A stretch of 36,344 bases of DNA from Fibrobacter sp. (GTDB taxonomy: Bacteria > Fibrobacterota > Fibrobacteria > Fibrobacterales > Fibrobacteraceae): contig JAAYXQ010000027.1 of NCBI GenBank assembly GCA_012515825.1, positions 1 through 36,344 of the forward strand, in the 5' to 3' direction. The notes beneath the pieces were generated by a model. That model did not search any database and was not told where the DNA came from. It saw only the letters and a program-made list of their open reading frames with translations. Made by a program: the position numbers and the translations under genes. Every line of letters starts with the position of its first letter. Within the stretch, counting starts at the first letter, position 1. Of this stretch, positions 16,394-24,978 are shown in pieces.

Positions 16394-17227
16394 TCATTCC
16401 CATTTAAGAGCCCGAAATTCCATGTTTAATGGTGTAAAAAATTTTTTTCCATATTCGATAGCTTCTGATTCGGATGTGAATGGAAGGGTTTGGACTAAGT
16501 AGAGTGTCTTTTCTGAAATGATTTTTTCTTTAATTTGGGTAGAAATTTTTCTTTTTTTCAAATTATCTACAAGTAAAGCCGCATTCTCTTTTTGACTAAA
16601 GGCTCCTAATTGTAAAACCCATTCCTTTTTGTTAGAAATCGTATTTTGCTGTGTCAAAGAAGAGGAACTTGGTAAAATGGTAGATGAAGAACGGGCTGTT
16701 ATCGTGGAGGAAGAACTTGCGATAAAGGATGAAGATATAGAAGTCAATGTATCATTCTTCGGTTGTAGCTTAAGGCAAAGCGCTTGAACTTCAGGTTTAC
16801 GATAAGCTTTTTCAATTGCAGAACAGACTTTTAATAAAACGGGATGTTGTGAAACTCGACTGGTTTCAATCGCATGTCTTAGACTAATCACGGATAAATC
16901 ATATTTATTGAGATATAACTCAAACTGAGCCTTTGTCATATAAAGATCGGTATATATTGGATCTTGCGGAGAAGAGGTTTGAATTAAACTATCCAGTTTT
17001 TTGATTGCGGTAGAAAAGTCTTCCATCCGTCCTGTTTGGCTCAAAGAGAGGATAGTCCATAATACACATTCAGGCTGTTTTCCTTTTTCCAGTTGAGGAC
17101 AAACGGTGCTGAATAATTTCGCTGCTTCTGCCCAATTTGCTGATAAATAGGCCTTTTGTGCATCTGCAAGAGTAATCGTTTGGGCATAAGATAATGCGAT
17201 TGAAAAAAGTAAAATAAAACGAAACAT
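16394..17227 (-). CDS. SPOR-domain periplasmic protein with TPR-like repeats
   Basis: A 277-residue exported protein: signal peptide (MFRFILLFSIALSYA), a helical TPR-like region (about 20-165: AQKAYLSANWAEAAKLF, DLYMTKAQFELYLNKYDLSVISL), a serine-run linker (SSSF, SSSST, SSSSL) and a C-terminal SPOR domain (about 202-277: EWVLQLGAFSQKENAALLVDNLKKRKI). SPOR domains bind denuded peptidoglycan glycans, often at the division site. It begins one base after the miaB stop, so the two form an operon. The serine-rich linker is of the sort common in Fibrobacter exported proteins. Confidence 0.87.
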   Translation of the reverse strand: MFRFILLFSIALSYAQTITLADAQKAYLSANWAEAAKLFSTVCPQLEKGKQPECVLWTILSLSQTGRMEDFSTAIKKLDSLIQTSSPQDPIYTDLYMTKAQFELYLNKYDLSVISLRHAIETSRVSQHPVLLKVCSAIEKAYRKPEVQALCLKLQPKNDTLTSISSSFIASSSSTITARSSSTILPSSSSLTQQNTISNKKEWVLQLGAFSQKENAALLVDNLKKRKISTQIKEKIISEKTLYLVQTLPFTSESEAIEYGKKFFTPLNMEFRALKWE

Positions 17228-17228
17228 A

Positions 17229-18530
17229 TTATTCTCCTACGACCTCACCGCGAAGAGTCCAACCACGGATATCATTGATATGACATACAACGTAATCTCC
17301 TGGATGTACTATTTTCGTCGGTTTAAATATGACTTTTTTAAAATTCTCGGTTTTACCTACCCATTCGTCAGGGTCTTTTGTAGAAGGACGTTCTACAAGA
17401 ATTTTTTCATTTCTGTTAAACATCAATTTATTGCGTTGCATCGTGATTTCATTTTGAATCACGACAAGCCTCTCATGGCGTTCTTGCTTTTCTTCTTCAG
17501 AAAGAGTTTCTTTTTCTTGAAAAGATTCGGTCCCTGCTCTAGGACTATAAATAAACATAAATGCATTATCAAATTGTGCTTTTTTTACCACTTCTAGAGT
17601 CTGTTCAAAGTCTTCGTCCGTTTCTCCAACAAAGCCACTGATGATATCGGTGGTGACTGCATATAAGGGGTTATTATTACGGAATCGTTCTACAATGGAA
17701 AGAAAATTCTCTACATTATATTGACGTCTCATCTTCTTTAAGATCGCATCACTACCACTTTGAAGAGGTAAGTGAACATGATTGCAAATCTTAGAATTAG
17801 AAAGCAGTACATCAATCAATTCATCGTTATAGTGCTTTGGATGAGGGCTTGTAAAACGAATGCGTTCAATACCATTAATTTGGGATATTTTGTCTAAAAG
17901 GGTCGCAAAAGAAAAGTCATCTTTATGATAGGCATTTACGGTTTGCCCTAACAGCATGATTTCTGATACGCCTCGATCGGCAGCACTTTGAACTTCAGCG
18001 AGAATATCGAGTGGATCTCGGTTTTTTTCTTTCCCGCGAACGTAAGGAACGATACAATAACTACAGCGTTTATTACACCCTCTTTGGATACCTATAGACG
18101 TACTATAAGGGGTTTGTAATTTAGCGTAGGCTCCCTGATAATTTTCTGTTTCATCGAATTCGGTATAGACGCGTTGATAAGACTTTTGTTTTAAAATAAT
18201 TTCAGGAATTTCTTTGTAGTGATCTGGCCCAATGACATAATCAATAAAAGGAAGCCTCTTAAACAGGGCTTTGCCTTTGTTTTTAGCCATACAACCGACA
18301 ATGATAATTTTCAAATTCGGGTTTTTATATTTTAAGGATTTGATCTGAGAAATTCTTGCAATGGCTGTGTCTTCAGCCTTTTCACGAATAGAACAAGTAT
18401 TGAAAAAAATAAAATCAGCTTCTTCTTTTTTGGATGTAACTTGACAACCAACACTTTCAAGTAGGTTAGCTAATAACCCAGAGTCGTATTCGTTCATTTG
18501 GCAACCAAATGTAGCGATATGATATTTCAT
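17229..18530 (-). CDS. miaB: tRNA-2-methylthio-N6-dimethylallyladenosine synthase MiaB
   Basis: A radical-SAM methylthiotransferase that adds the 2-methylthio group to i6A37 of tRNAs reading UNN codons. The 433-residue protein has all three parts: the N-terminal UPF0004 domain with cluster ligands Cys10, Cys46 and Cys80; the radical SAM motif CNKRCSYC (Cys152, Cys156, Cys159) with the MiaB-typical GCMAK and QRGCNKRCSYCIVPYVRG surroundings; and a C-terminal TRAM domain (about 368-433). AGAGGTG lies a few bases before the ATG. It is the first gene of a two-gene operon with the SPOR protein. Confidence 0.97.
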   Translation of the reverse strand: MKYHIATFGCQMNEYDSGLLANLLESVGCQVTSKKEEADFIFFNTCSIREKAEDTAIARISQIKSLKYKNPNLKIIIVGCMAKNKGKALFKRLPFIDYVIGPDHYKEIPEIILKQKSYQRVYTEFDETENYQGAYAKLQTPYSTSIGIQRGCNKRCSYCIVPYVRGKEKNRDPLDILAEVQSAADRGVSEIMLLGQTVNAYHKDDFSFATLLDKISQINGIERIRFTSPHPKHYNDELIDVLLSNSKICNHVHLPLQSGSDAILKKMRRQYNVENFLSIVERFRNNNPLYAVTTDIISGFVGETDEDFEQTLEVVKKAQFDNAFMFIYSPRAGTESFQEKETLSEEEKQERHERLVVIQNEITMQRNKLMFNRNEKILVERPSTKDPDEWVGKTENFKKVIFKPTKIVHPGDYVVCHINDIRGWTLRGEVVGE

Positions 18531-18617
18531 AAGTGCACCTCTAAAACAATACTAGGAACGAAAAGTGGAGAGTACTGGAGATATTCAACATCTTTGAGAG
18601 ATAACGAAGCGTGATGT

Positions 18618-18623
18618 ATTATA
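18618..18623 (-). promoter_or_regulatory. Possible -10 box upstream of miaB
   Basis: A perfect TATAAT on the - strand about 88 bases before the miaB ATG, without a good -35. It lies in the 270-base divergent region between miaB and the DUF2334 gene, which holds no other gene I can see. Confidence 0.3.
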
Positions 18624-18800
18624 GAATAGATCATGAAAATGAATTATTAGAGGTGACCATAAGACAAAAACTAGCAAATTCTAAATATTAAAATTGCCTT
18701 GTAATAAAAATAGATCTAATATGGGGGCTTTTATTCTTGCTGTTAAATCAAAAAGATGAATGCAACTTCTAGTATTTTTAATTAAATTCCTTAAGACAAT

Positions 18801-19511
18801 ATGTGGAATAAGAAAAAAAAATGCTTGTTGAGCTTTCATGATATTAGTATTGAAAATTTCGATACGATATCTCTATTGCTCGAAGAAATACGCCTTTTAG
18901 CGGGGTGCCCGTTTGCTCTATTGATTATTCCAGATACTAAAAATGCTTCTGTGGAGCGAATCAAGGCTTTTAAAAAGCAGCTTAAAGAGTGGAGGGAAGA
19001 TGGTTACGAAATTTTATTGCACGGTTGTTCCCATCTATCTACTGAATCTCATCAACGTTCTTATTTAGGGCAAATAGCACAGATTTTAACTCACAGAGAA
19101 GCTGAATTTGCTGGCTTAAATCAAAAAGATTCTTTAATTCTTTTACAAAAAGCTTTAGATTTTTGGTTCTTTCTCGACTTAGATTCTCCAGAAGTGTTTA
19201 TTGCTCCTGCTTGGTATGATAATCCATTCTTAGCTTCTCAGGTGTTAATGCAAGAGATGCGTTATGAGGGGCGTTTCACTATTCGTACAAAGAAGAAAAT
19301 TTACTTTTCAGTAGCGATTAGTTTTGCTGGATTAGTTAAGCCATTAGTACCGATCGCCTTCTTTTTTGGCCATCTCTTGCTTAGAATCCCTTTTATTATT
19401 CCAAGAATTGCGTTACATCCAGTGGATTTTCCTACCCACAGAGAACAGATTCACAACTTAATTCGATCAGCCTTAAACCAGAGTCACTGGCTCAGGTATA
19501 AGGATTTGTAA
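18801..19511 (+). CDS. DUF2334 polysaccharide-deacetylase-like protein
   Basis: A 236-residue protein of the polysaccharide deacetylase superfamily, DUF2334 branch. Visible: SFHDIS near residue 11 with the metal-binding His-Asp pair, GYEILLHGCSH near 68-78 with the HxxxH-type ligands, and FIAPAWYDN near 133-141 (family motif APAW). Expected chemistry is metal-dependent removal of an acyl group from a sugar, but substrates of DUF2334 are unknown. No signal peptide; a hydrophobic stretch near residues 170-200 may touch the membrane. No clear Shine-Dalgarno. Its stop is two bases from the stop of the convergent M23 gene. Confidence 0.8.
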   Translation: MWNKKKKCLLSFHDISIENFDTISLLLEEIRLLAGCPFALLIIPDTKNASVERIKAFKKQLKEWREDGYEILLHGCSHLSTESHQRSYLGQIAQILTHREAEFAGLNQKDSLILLQKALDFWFFLDLDSPEVFIAPAWYDNPFLASQVLMQEMRYEGRFTIRTKKKIYFSVAISFAGLVKPLVPIAFFFGHLLLRIPFIIPRIALHPVDFPTHREQIHNLIRSALNQSHWLRYKDL

Positions 19512-19513
19512 AC

Positions 19514-21298
19514 TTATTCAGGAATGATAATCGAATAGGTATTTGAGTTTCCAAGCACATCTTGCATAAATACAGAGATAGAGTCTCCTGCAGGAGGTAA
19601 AAGATCTTTTTTTATGGTTAATTCTTTGGGATCAGAATCATATTCGGCGGTAATCCAAGGCTCTTCTGTGGAATTCACCTTAAAGGCGTTTCCGTTTAGA
19701 ATACCCGCATATTGTTCAATCACAGGAATCCGAAGCTTTTCATCCTTATAATAAGGTTTTCCTGGGGCTGGAGGAATTGTATCTCTAATCGAGGCAATAT
19801 CACGAAGCTCATTTGTTTGAATACAGCGTTTATTTTTTTCTTTGGTTTGCTTAGAAAAGACAAACCATTCTCTTGAAGTTTCACCGAGCCAGTAAATAGG
19901 ATCTTTAACGGAAGCCGTATCAAAACAGACATGCCAGTTTTTAAAGAATTGAAGCCCTTTTGGATGGAATTCTAAGGAAGTAATACTGTCTTTTTTTGTT
20001 TCTTGAATAGCAATCACTTGATTGATGTATTTGTTTTTTAAGCCTTTAATTTCTGAGGTTAATAAATACGGTTTTTGAATTTCAATTTTAGACTGAAGTT
20101 CTCCACTTAGTGGGAATAATAAAATTTCACGATTCCCCTTTCCATTAAATCGCTTGACTGAAATTTTAGCGGCGGAGGGGTACTTTTCAAAAAAGAGAGA
20201 AATAGGGGTTTCTACATTAGGATAAATATGGCATAAATTAGTAGCGAGTGTTTTATTTTGAGCATCTTTTAGCTCAAATTGAGTTTTAGAACATTCGCTT
20301 AAATTTAAGAACGATCTAGATAAAAACGTAAATAGAGTAGAGTCTTGTTGCTTAAAATAGCTTGCTTTGGTGTTTGTGGAACACGATGGTTGAAGAGTAA
20401 AATCTCTAAATGAAATATTGCCTGAAAAATCTTCTACTTCAAGACGAATGGTTCTTTCTGTAGGTAGAGCTCCAAGCATTAAATGCCAGTCCCCAGCAGT
20501 ATCTGCTTCTTCAGCCCAGAGAAGTTCATCTCTAATTTTTAGCATGGTGGAGTAGGATAGGACATCTTTAACTCGTTTGTATAAAGAACGCTTTTCCACT
20601 TTTAATTCAATGCGTCTAATGGACATTGGGTTTTCAAGTGGAGTACGGCTGTAATCTACGATTTTAAAAGCAAGTTTTAATGGTTTGTCTTCGTTAGGAA
20701 CTGCTAGGCAACCCTCTTGGAGAGATTGTTCATTGGTCATAATCACTTCATGATTTCGCCAAGCAGCGGCTCCTAAAATAAAAGGAGCTATAGTATCAAG
20801 ACATTGTACTCCATTTTGACAAGGAGAAACAATTTTATTCTTAGTGATTCGGGTTTCTATATGTAAATGAGGAGCTCCAATACCAGTACTTCCAGAATAA
20901 GCAAGGGTATCTCCCTTTTTTATACGGTCTAAGTCAGGTAGAATAATAGAAACATCGTTTTTGCGTTCAGAAGATTGCCGACGCGCCACGAGATTTTCGA
21001 TCGACTCATTAAAACTACTTAAATGAGCAAAAACCCATAATTTTCCACTCTCACCCTTAAAATAAATGACTTTACCATAGCCAAAAGGAGATACTTTAAT
21101 GTCTTGAATCTCTCCGTCTTCAGGAGCAAAAATGGGCCAACCTTCTTCCATTTCAGTAGAAAAATCAATTCCAGCGTGGTAACGGCTTCCTCTATTTTCA
21201 GCAAAAGAAGAAGTTAGATAAGCTTCTTTATTAAAAGGGGAGTAATCTGCAGCAAATGAAGCCCCTACAAAAAGAACTAGAAAAAATAATCGAAACAT
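19514..21298 (-). CDS. Exported M23 family metallopeptidase
   Basis: A 594-residue exported protein with signal peptide (MFRLFFLVLFVGASFA) and an N-terminal LytM/M23 domain (about 22-160). Zinc ligands are visible: His41 and Asp45 in YHAGIDFS and the HxH pair His144/His146 in APHLHIE, plus FAHLSS at His92. With all ligands present it is likely an active peptidoglycan endopeptidase. The remaining ~430 residues look beta-rich and repetitive and match no family I recognise; their position suggests binding or targeting modules. The catalytic domain being N-terminal with a long C-terminal part is less common than the reverse. Preceded on the same strand by tRNA-Ala and its terminator. Confidence 0.88.
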   Translation of the reverse strand: MFRLFFLVLFVGASFAADYSPFNKEAYLTSSFAENRGSRYHAGIDFSTEMEEGWPIFAPEDGEIQDIKVSPFGYGKVIYFKGESGKLWVFAHLSSFNESIENLVARRQSSERKNDVSIILPDLDRIKKGDTLAYSGSTGIGAPHLHIETRITKNKIVSPCQNGVQCLDTIAPFILGAAAWRNHEVIMTNEQSLQEGCLAVPNEDKPLKLAFKIVDYSRTPLENPMSIRRIELKVEKRSLYKRVKDVLSYSTMLKIRDELLWAEEADTAGDWHLMLGALPTERTIRLEVEDFSGNISFRDFTLQPSCSTNTKASYFKQQDSTLFTFLSRSFLNLSECSKTQFELKDAQNKTLATNLCHIYPNVETPISLFFEKYPSAAKISVKRFNGKGNREILLFPLSGELQSKIEIQKPYLLTSEIKGLKNKYINQVIAIQETKKDSITSLEFHPKGLQFFKNWHVCFDTASVKDPIYWLGETSREWFVFSKQTKEKNKRCIQTNELRDIASIRDTIPPAPGKPYYKDEKLRIPVIEQYAGILNGNAFKVNSTEEPWITAEYDSDPKELTIKKDLLPPAGDSISVFMQDVLGNSNTYSIIIPE

Positions 21299-21342
21299 GT
21301 GGGTTCCCCGAAAAAACTGAATGTTGAGTTTAATATAGAAAT

Positions 21343-21372
21343 AAAAAAAAAGGACTATGTAGTCCTTTTTTT
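21343..21372. terminator. Intrinsic terminator after tRNA-Ala
   Basis: GGACT (21352-21356), loop ATGT and AGTCC (21361-21365), flanked by nine A on the left and seven T on the right. On the - strand the A tract becomes the T run that ends tRNA-Ala transcription. Confidence 0.85.
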
Positions 21373-21379
21373 ATTTTAG

Positions 21380-21452
21380 TGGAGCTATGCGGATTCGAAC
21401 CGCAGACCCTCACGCTGCCAGCGTGATGCTCTACCAACTGAGCTATAACCCC
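21380..21452 (-). tRNA. tRNA-Ala (anticodon GGC)
   Basis: On the - strand 73 bases from GGGGTTATAGCTCAG to TAGCTCC plus discriminator A. The acceptor stem pairs with one G-U. The anticodon stem TCACG/CGTGA encloses CTGGCAG, giving anticodon GGC for GCC/GCU codons. The T arm reads GCGGTTCGAATCCGC. CCA is not encoded. Confidence 0.97.
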
Positions 21453-21464
21453 ATGATAGAACAC

Positions 21465-21494
21465 AATATGAGCAAAAAAAAGATTTTTTGTCAA
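21465..21494 (-). promoter_or_regulatory. Promoter of tRNA-Ala
   Basis: On the - strand a consensus -35 TTGACA (21489-21494), an 18-base spacer and -10 CATATT (21465-21470), ending 12 bases before the tRNA 5' end. It lies just downstream of the cyclophilin stop. Confidence 0.75.
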
Positions 21495-21512
21495 GGGAGG
21501 GTCAACAAAAAA

Positions 21513-22061
21513 CTATGCCATTTTTTCAATTACAACGGATTCAATTAAAACGTCTTCGTGAGGACGATCGTTTCGATCTGTTTTGACAGAGGCAATGGCA
21601 TCAAGAACATCAAAACCGTCAAATAATTGACCAAAAACAGAATAGCCTTCCGCTGCTCCGCCATTTGCTGGATGATCTAAGAAATGAGTTCCTTCTTCAG
21701 GATGAACGATAAAAAACTGACTTCCAATAGAGTTAGGCAAAGATGTTTTGGCCCAACTTAAAGCCCCGCGAAGATGAGTTAAACGAGCATCGTAACAATC
21801 GCCAATATTGCATCCAGGGCCTTTTGCGGCATGACCACCAGTACCATTACGGTTGGTGAAATCTCCACCTTGAATCATAAAACCTTTGATGATACGGTGG
21901 AAAGGAACATTATCATACTTACCCTGTTGAGCTAGTTTAATAAAGTTTTCGGCGGATTCTCCGACAATTTCAGGGAATAGACGGGCACGCATTTCACCAT
22001 GATTGGTTTTAATAATAGCGATGGTTTCGCCGCTTTGAGCTTTATCTAACTGATTAAACAT
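21513..22061 (-). CDS. Cyclophilin-type peptidyl-prolyl isomerase
   Basis: A 182-residue cyclophilin catalysing cis-trans isomerisation of Xaa-Pro bonds in protein folding. Family motifs: VPFHRIIKGFMIQGGDF (catalytic Arg in FHR), GSQFFIVH and YSVFGQLFDGFDVLDAI. No signal peptide, so it is cytosolic. A short extra loop with two cysteines (CNIGDC) follows the GTGG motif. GGAG lies five bases before the ATG. Monocistronic, with tRNA-Ala downstream. Confidence 0.95.
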   Translation of the reverse strand: MFNQLDKAQSGETIAIIKTNHGEMRARLFPEIVGESAENFIKLAQQGKYDNVPFHRIIKGFMIQGGDFTNRNGTGGHAAKGPGCNIGDCYDARLTHLRGALSWAKTSLPNSIGSQFFIVHPEEGTHFLDHPANGGAAEGYSVFGQLFDGFDVLDAIASVKTDRNDRPHEDVLIESVVIEKMA

Positions 22062-22136
22062 AAAATCTCCAAATTTTAAATGATTTCTTAAATATATAAA
22101 TATGAAAGAAGAGAGGGGATGATCCTTGAATCGCTT

Positions 22137-22165
22137 TTGATCATTAAAATCGTAATAATTATAAG
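22137..22165 (+). promoter_or_regulatory. Likely promoter of pyr genes
   Basis: TTGATC (22137-22142), a 17-base spacer and TATAAG (22160-22165). This would start a leader of about 65 bases ahead of pyrR. Confidence 0.55.
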
Positions 22166-22223
22166 ATTTTTTTACAGAGGACAGTTAAAAAATCTAAATT
22201 GATGTGTTCAGAAGGCACTGTAT

Positions 22224-22240
22224 AAAAGGAGCCCCTTTTG
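22224..22240 (+). promoter_or_regulatory. Hairpin covering the pyrR Shine-Dalgarno and TTG start
   Basis: AAAAGG (22224-22229), loop AGCC, CCTTTT (22234-22239). The left arm and loop contain the AAGGAG ribosome site, and the right arm reaches into the TTG start codon (22238-22240). Folding would block translation of pyrR. Confidence 0.45.
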
Positions 22241-22804
22241 AAAGATAATTGTAAACGCATCCGACTCTTATTAGATGCTAAGTCCATGGAATGGGCTTTA
22301 GATGAAATGGCCGCTAAATTAGCCAAAATGCATCCTTCGCCAGAAAACCTGATTGTGATAGGAATGGCGACACGAGGAATTCCACTTGCAGAAAAATTAG
22401 CTTCCCGATTATCCGAAAAGTATGGACAAAAAATCCCTTTGGGAAGCATTGATGCCACTTTTTATAGAGATGATTTTCATTACCGTAAACGTATTCAAAA
22501 TACGGAAATGAGAATCAAGGCGATGCCCACGTCTGTTGAAGATAAAGAAATTATTCTTGTCGATGATGTTTTGTATACAGGGCGTTCCGTTCGCGCGGCA
22601 ATGCAATCCATTTTGGATTTAGGTCGTCCATCTGCGATCCGTCTTTGTGTACTTGTCGATCGCGGCCATCGAGAATTACCGATAGCCCCCGATTGTGTCG
22701 GTTTAGTTGTTGAAACCGCTGTGAATCAAGAAGTGCGCGTTTCTATAGAACCTATGGATAATGAAAACTCCGTATATCTAGTCGAAGTGGAGGGTGAAGT
22801 ATGA
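22238..22804 (+). CDS. pyrR: PyrR bifunctional pyr regulator / uracil phosphoribosyltransferase
   Basis: PyrR senses UMP/UTP and binds pyr mRNA in Bacillus; it also converts uracil and PRPP to UMP. The 188-residue protein has the PRPP-binding motif IILVDDVLYTGRSVRAAM, the flexible-loop region RDDFHYR and LVDRGHRELPIAPDCVG, all typical of PyrR. The start is TTG, supported by AAGGAG six bases upstream. It overlaps pyrB by four bases (ATGA), matching the classic pyrR-pyrB arrangement. The short leader lacks the full Bacillus-type PyrR binding loop, though a hairpin covers the ribosome site, which would suit translational control. Confidence 0.95.
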   Translation: MKDNCKRIRLLLDAKSMEWALDEMAAKLAKMHPSPENLIVIGMATRGIPLAEKLASRLSEKYGQKIPLGSIDATFYRDDFHYRKRIQNTEMRIKAMPTSVEDKEIILVDDVLYTGRSVRAAMQSILDLGRPSAIRLCVLVDRGHRELPIAPDCVGLVVETAVNQEVRVSIEPMDNENSVYLVEVEGEV

Positions 22805-23736
22805 GTGCATTGCATATAAAACATCTCTTTGGCTTACGAGGAGTATCTCAATCAGATATTAGAACCATATTAGATACGGCCATGGATTTTCGTCAGGTGT
22901 TAGAGCGTCCAGTGAAGAAGGTACCTTCATTACGAGGAGTCACGGTCGTCAATTTGTTTTTTGAAAATAGTACTCGGACTAGAACCAGTTTTGAACTTGC
23001 TGAAAAAAGGCTTTCAGCCGATACGATTAATTTCACTTCTTCAAATTCAAGCGTTAAAAAAGGCGAAACACTTTTAGATACGTTACGAAATATTGAAGCT
23101 ATGAAAATTGATCTAGTGGTTGTAAGGCATAAAGGAACGGGCGTTCCACAATTCTTAGCCGATAATAGCCAAGCGATTATTGTCAATGCAGGCGATGGTG
23201 CTCATGAGCATCCCACTCAGGCATTATTAGATATGTTGACTATAGAACAACATCTAGGTTCCCTAAAAAATAAACGCATTACCATTATTGGAGATATCCG
23301 TCATAGTCGAGTTGCTCGTTCTAATCTATGGGGCTTAACCACTATGGGTGCTCAAGTGACACTTTGTGCTCCAAGCACATTGACTCCTCGTAATAGGGAG
23401 TTTTTTAATGGAGTTCACTTTGAACAAGATGTGCGTAAAGCGGTTCATGAAGCCGATGCGGTTATTGCCTTACGTTTACAAAAAGAACGGATGGATGATT
23501 CGCTTTTACCAAGCATGCGTGAGTATCGAAACTTTTTTGGAATTACTCGAGAAGTTCTCGAACAAGCAAGTCCATCTGCTTTAATTATGCATCCTGGTCC
23601 AATCAATCGAGGGGTAGAACTTGATTCTGAAATGGCCGATAGTGATCAATCTGTTATTTTAGAACAAGTGACTAATGGAGTCGCCGTACGTATGGCTGTT
23701 TTATTTCTTCTTTCGGGAGGGCGTGCTAGTGAATAA
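22801..23736 (+). CDS. pyrB: Aspartate carbamoyltransferase catalytic subunit
   Basis: Joins carbamoyl phosphate and aspartate to make N-carbamoyl-aspartate in pyrimidine synthesis. The 311-residue chain has the carbamoyl phosphate site FFENSTRTRTSFE, the mobile SSVKKGETLLDT loop, HPTQALLD, the IIGDIRHSRVARSN motif, and the MHPGPINRG 240s-loop region. Length fits a catalytic chain without an N-terminal extension. No regulatory pyrI is nearby; instead the next gene encodes a dihydroorotase relative overlapping it by 8 bases. That is the layout of ATCases that form dodecamers with an active or inactive dihydroorotase. Confidence 0.97.
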   Translation: MSALHIKHLFGLRGVSQSDIRTILDTAMDFRQVLERPVKKVPSLRGVTVVNLFFENSTRTRTSFELAEKRLSADTINFTSSNSSVKKGETLLDTLRNIEAMKIDLVVVRHKGTGVPQFLADNSQAIIVNAGDGAHEHPTQALLDMLTIEQHLGSLKNKRITIIGDIRHSRVARSNLWGLTTMGAQVTLCAPSTLTPRNREFFNGVHFEQDVRKAVHEADAVIALRLQKERMDDSLLPSMREYRNFFGITREVLEQASPSALIMHPGPINRGVELDSEMADSDQSVILEQVTNGVAVRMAVLFLLSGGRASE

Positions 23737-24976
23737 GGTCATTCTAAAAAATGTTCGTCCTTTTATTGACGGAGCTTTTCAAACACCTACGACCATGAAT
23801 CTTGTGGAAGGCCGTTGGGTCGATGAATCAATTGAAGGTGCTACTGAAATAGATGCTAAGGGAGCACTTGCTCTACCAGCTCTTTTTGCTTTGGGGCTTG
23901 ATTTTCAGGAACCTCTCCGAGATGATATATACACTTTCCAAAATGGTTATACTGCCATGCGTCGTGGCGGATTTTACGGTGGAATATATGAAAGTACTGC
24001 AAACCCTATTGATAATGTTCAGAAGTTAAGTGCTATACAACAGGTATTTTCAAAAAGTGGATTACATCTTTCCATTTTAGGTGCTTTTAGTAAACACCAT
24101 ATGTGTGAGCAGCTATCTGAGATGTTAGAGCTTGCTTCGTGTGGAGTATGTGGCTTTGGAGATGGAAACCATTTAAATGCTACGACTCGCTTTTTACGCT
24201 TAGCGATGGAATACGGTGCGATGACATCCAAGCGTTTTTTCTTTTTGCCTCTAGATCTTTCTTTACGCTGTGCAGGATGTGTTCATGAAGGGGATGTGGC
24301 TGATGTTCTCGGAATGAAGGGTATTCCTAGAATTGCTGAGACTATCGTAGTGCACACCATTTTAGAAACAGCTCTTTTCTTGAATGTTCCAATTCATTTA
24401 AAACAAATTACTTGTTCAGAATCTTTAAACCTAATTGAACAAGCGAGAGCTCGAGGTCTAGACGTCACTTGTGATGTAGGGCTTTATCATTTACTATTTG
24501 ATGATCAAGCTATTTTCAATTTGGATTCTCACTATTATATTATTCCACCTCTTCGTACTCCTAAAGATAAAGAAGCTCTTTGGGATGGTCTTAAGCGAGG
24601 GGTGATTGATGCTATTAGCTGTAATCATACCCCCGTTCTTCGTCAAGAGAAAGAAGTAAATTTTGAAGATGCAGTTGCGGGCGCTATTTCTTTAGAAGTT
24701 GCTTTACCAGCGATTTGGTCTACATTAGTAGACCACGTCGGTGAACGACGGGCGCTGGATTTACTTTCATTCAATCCAGCGAAAATCGCTTCAGCCATGC
24801 CTCAAAAGATTGAAAAGGGAACGATAGTCAATTTAGTCCTTTTGGATCCTAAGGAACAGAGTCAAGTCACGCCAGAGAAACTTGCAGGAGCTGTCCGAAA
24901 TACACCTCTATTGAATGCTCAATTACCTAGTGCTATTAAAGGCTCTTATATTCATGGGGTTTGGACTCAGGTCTAA
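23729..24976 (+). CDS. pyrC: Inactive dihydroorotase-like protein (PyrC', pseudo-DHOase)
   Basis: A 415-residue amidohydrolase-fold protein of the dihydroorotase family. The start is GTG 23729, supported by GGGAGG eight bases upstream; the track ATG at 23675 lies deep inside pyrB. The fold is recognisable (ALPALFALGLDFQEP, IIPPLRTPKDKEALWDGL). The metal-binding HxH has become LDF, the usual IHVCHVS reads IHLKQIT, EVTPHHL reads DVGLYHLL and the catalytic DHAPH reads NHTPV. Losing the key ligands means it is almost surely not an active dihydroorotase. In Pseudomonas and relatives such a PyrC' (PyrX) is required to assemble PyrB. The 8-base overlap with pyrB suggests the same role, and an active pyrC should exist elsewhere. 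Confidence 0.92.
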   Translation: MNKVILKNVRPFIDGAFQTPTTMNLVEGRWVDESIEGATEIDAKGALALPALFALGLDFQEPLRDDIYTFQNGYTAMRRGGFYGGIYESTANPIDNVQKLSAIQQVFSKSGLHLSILGAFSKHHMCEQLSEMLELASCGVCGFGDGNHLNATTRFLRLAMEYGAMTSKRFFFLPLDLSLRCAGCVHEGDVADVLGMKGIPRIAETIVVHTILETALFLNVPIHLKQITCSESLNLIEQARARGLDVTCDVGLYHLLFDDQAIFNLDSHYYIIPPLRTPKDKEALWDGLKRGVIDAISCNHTPVLRQEKEVNFEDAVAGAISLEVALPAIWSTLVDHVGERRALDLLSFNPAKIASAMPQKIEKGTIVNLVLLDPKEQSQVTPEKLAGAVRNTPLLNAQLPSAIKGSYIHGVWTQV

Positions 24977-24978
24977 TT

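Noticed and set aside
16212-16429. Short ORFs on both strands over tRNA-Leu
   Set aside because: They overlap a clear tRNA gene.
16233-21452. tRNA genes as integration sites for a mobile element
   Set aside because: No integrase, no repeated tRNA 3' end and only housekeeping genes alongside.
22172-22237. Bacillus-type PyrR binding loop in the leader
   Set aside because: ACAGAGGACAG only partly resembles the consensus; the conserved UCC element and a terminator are missing.
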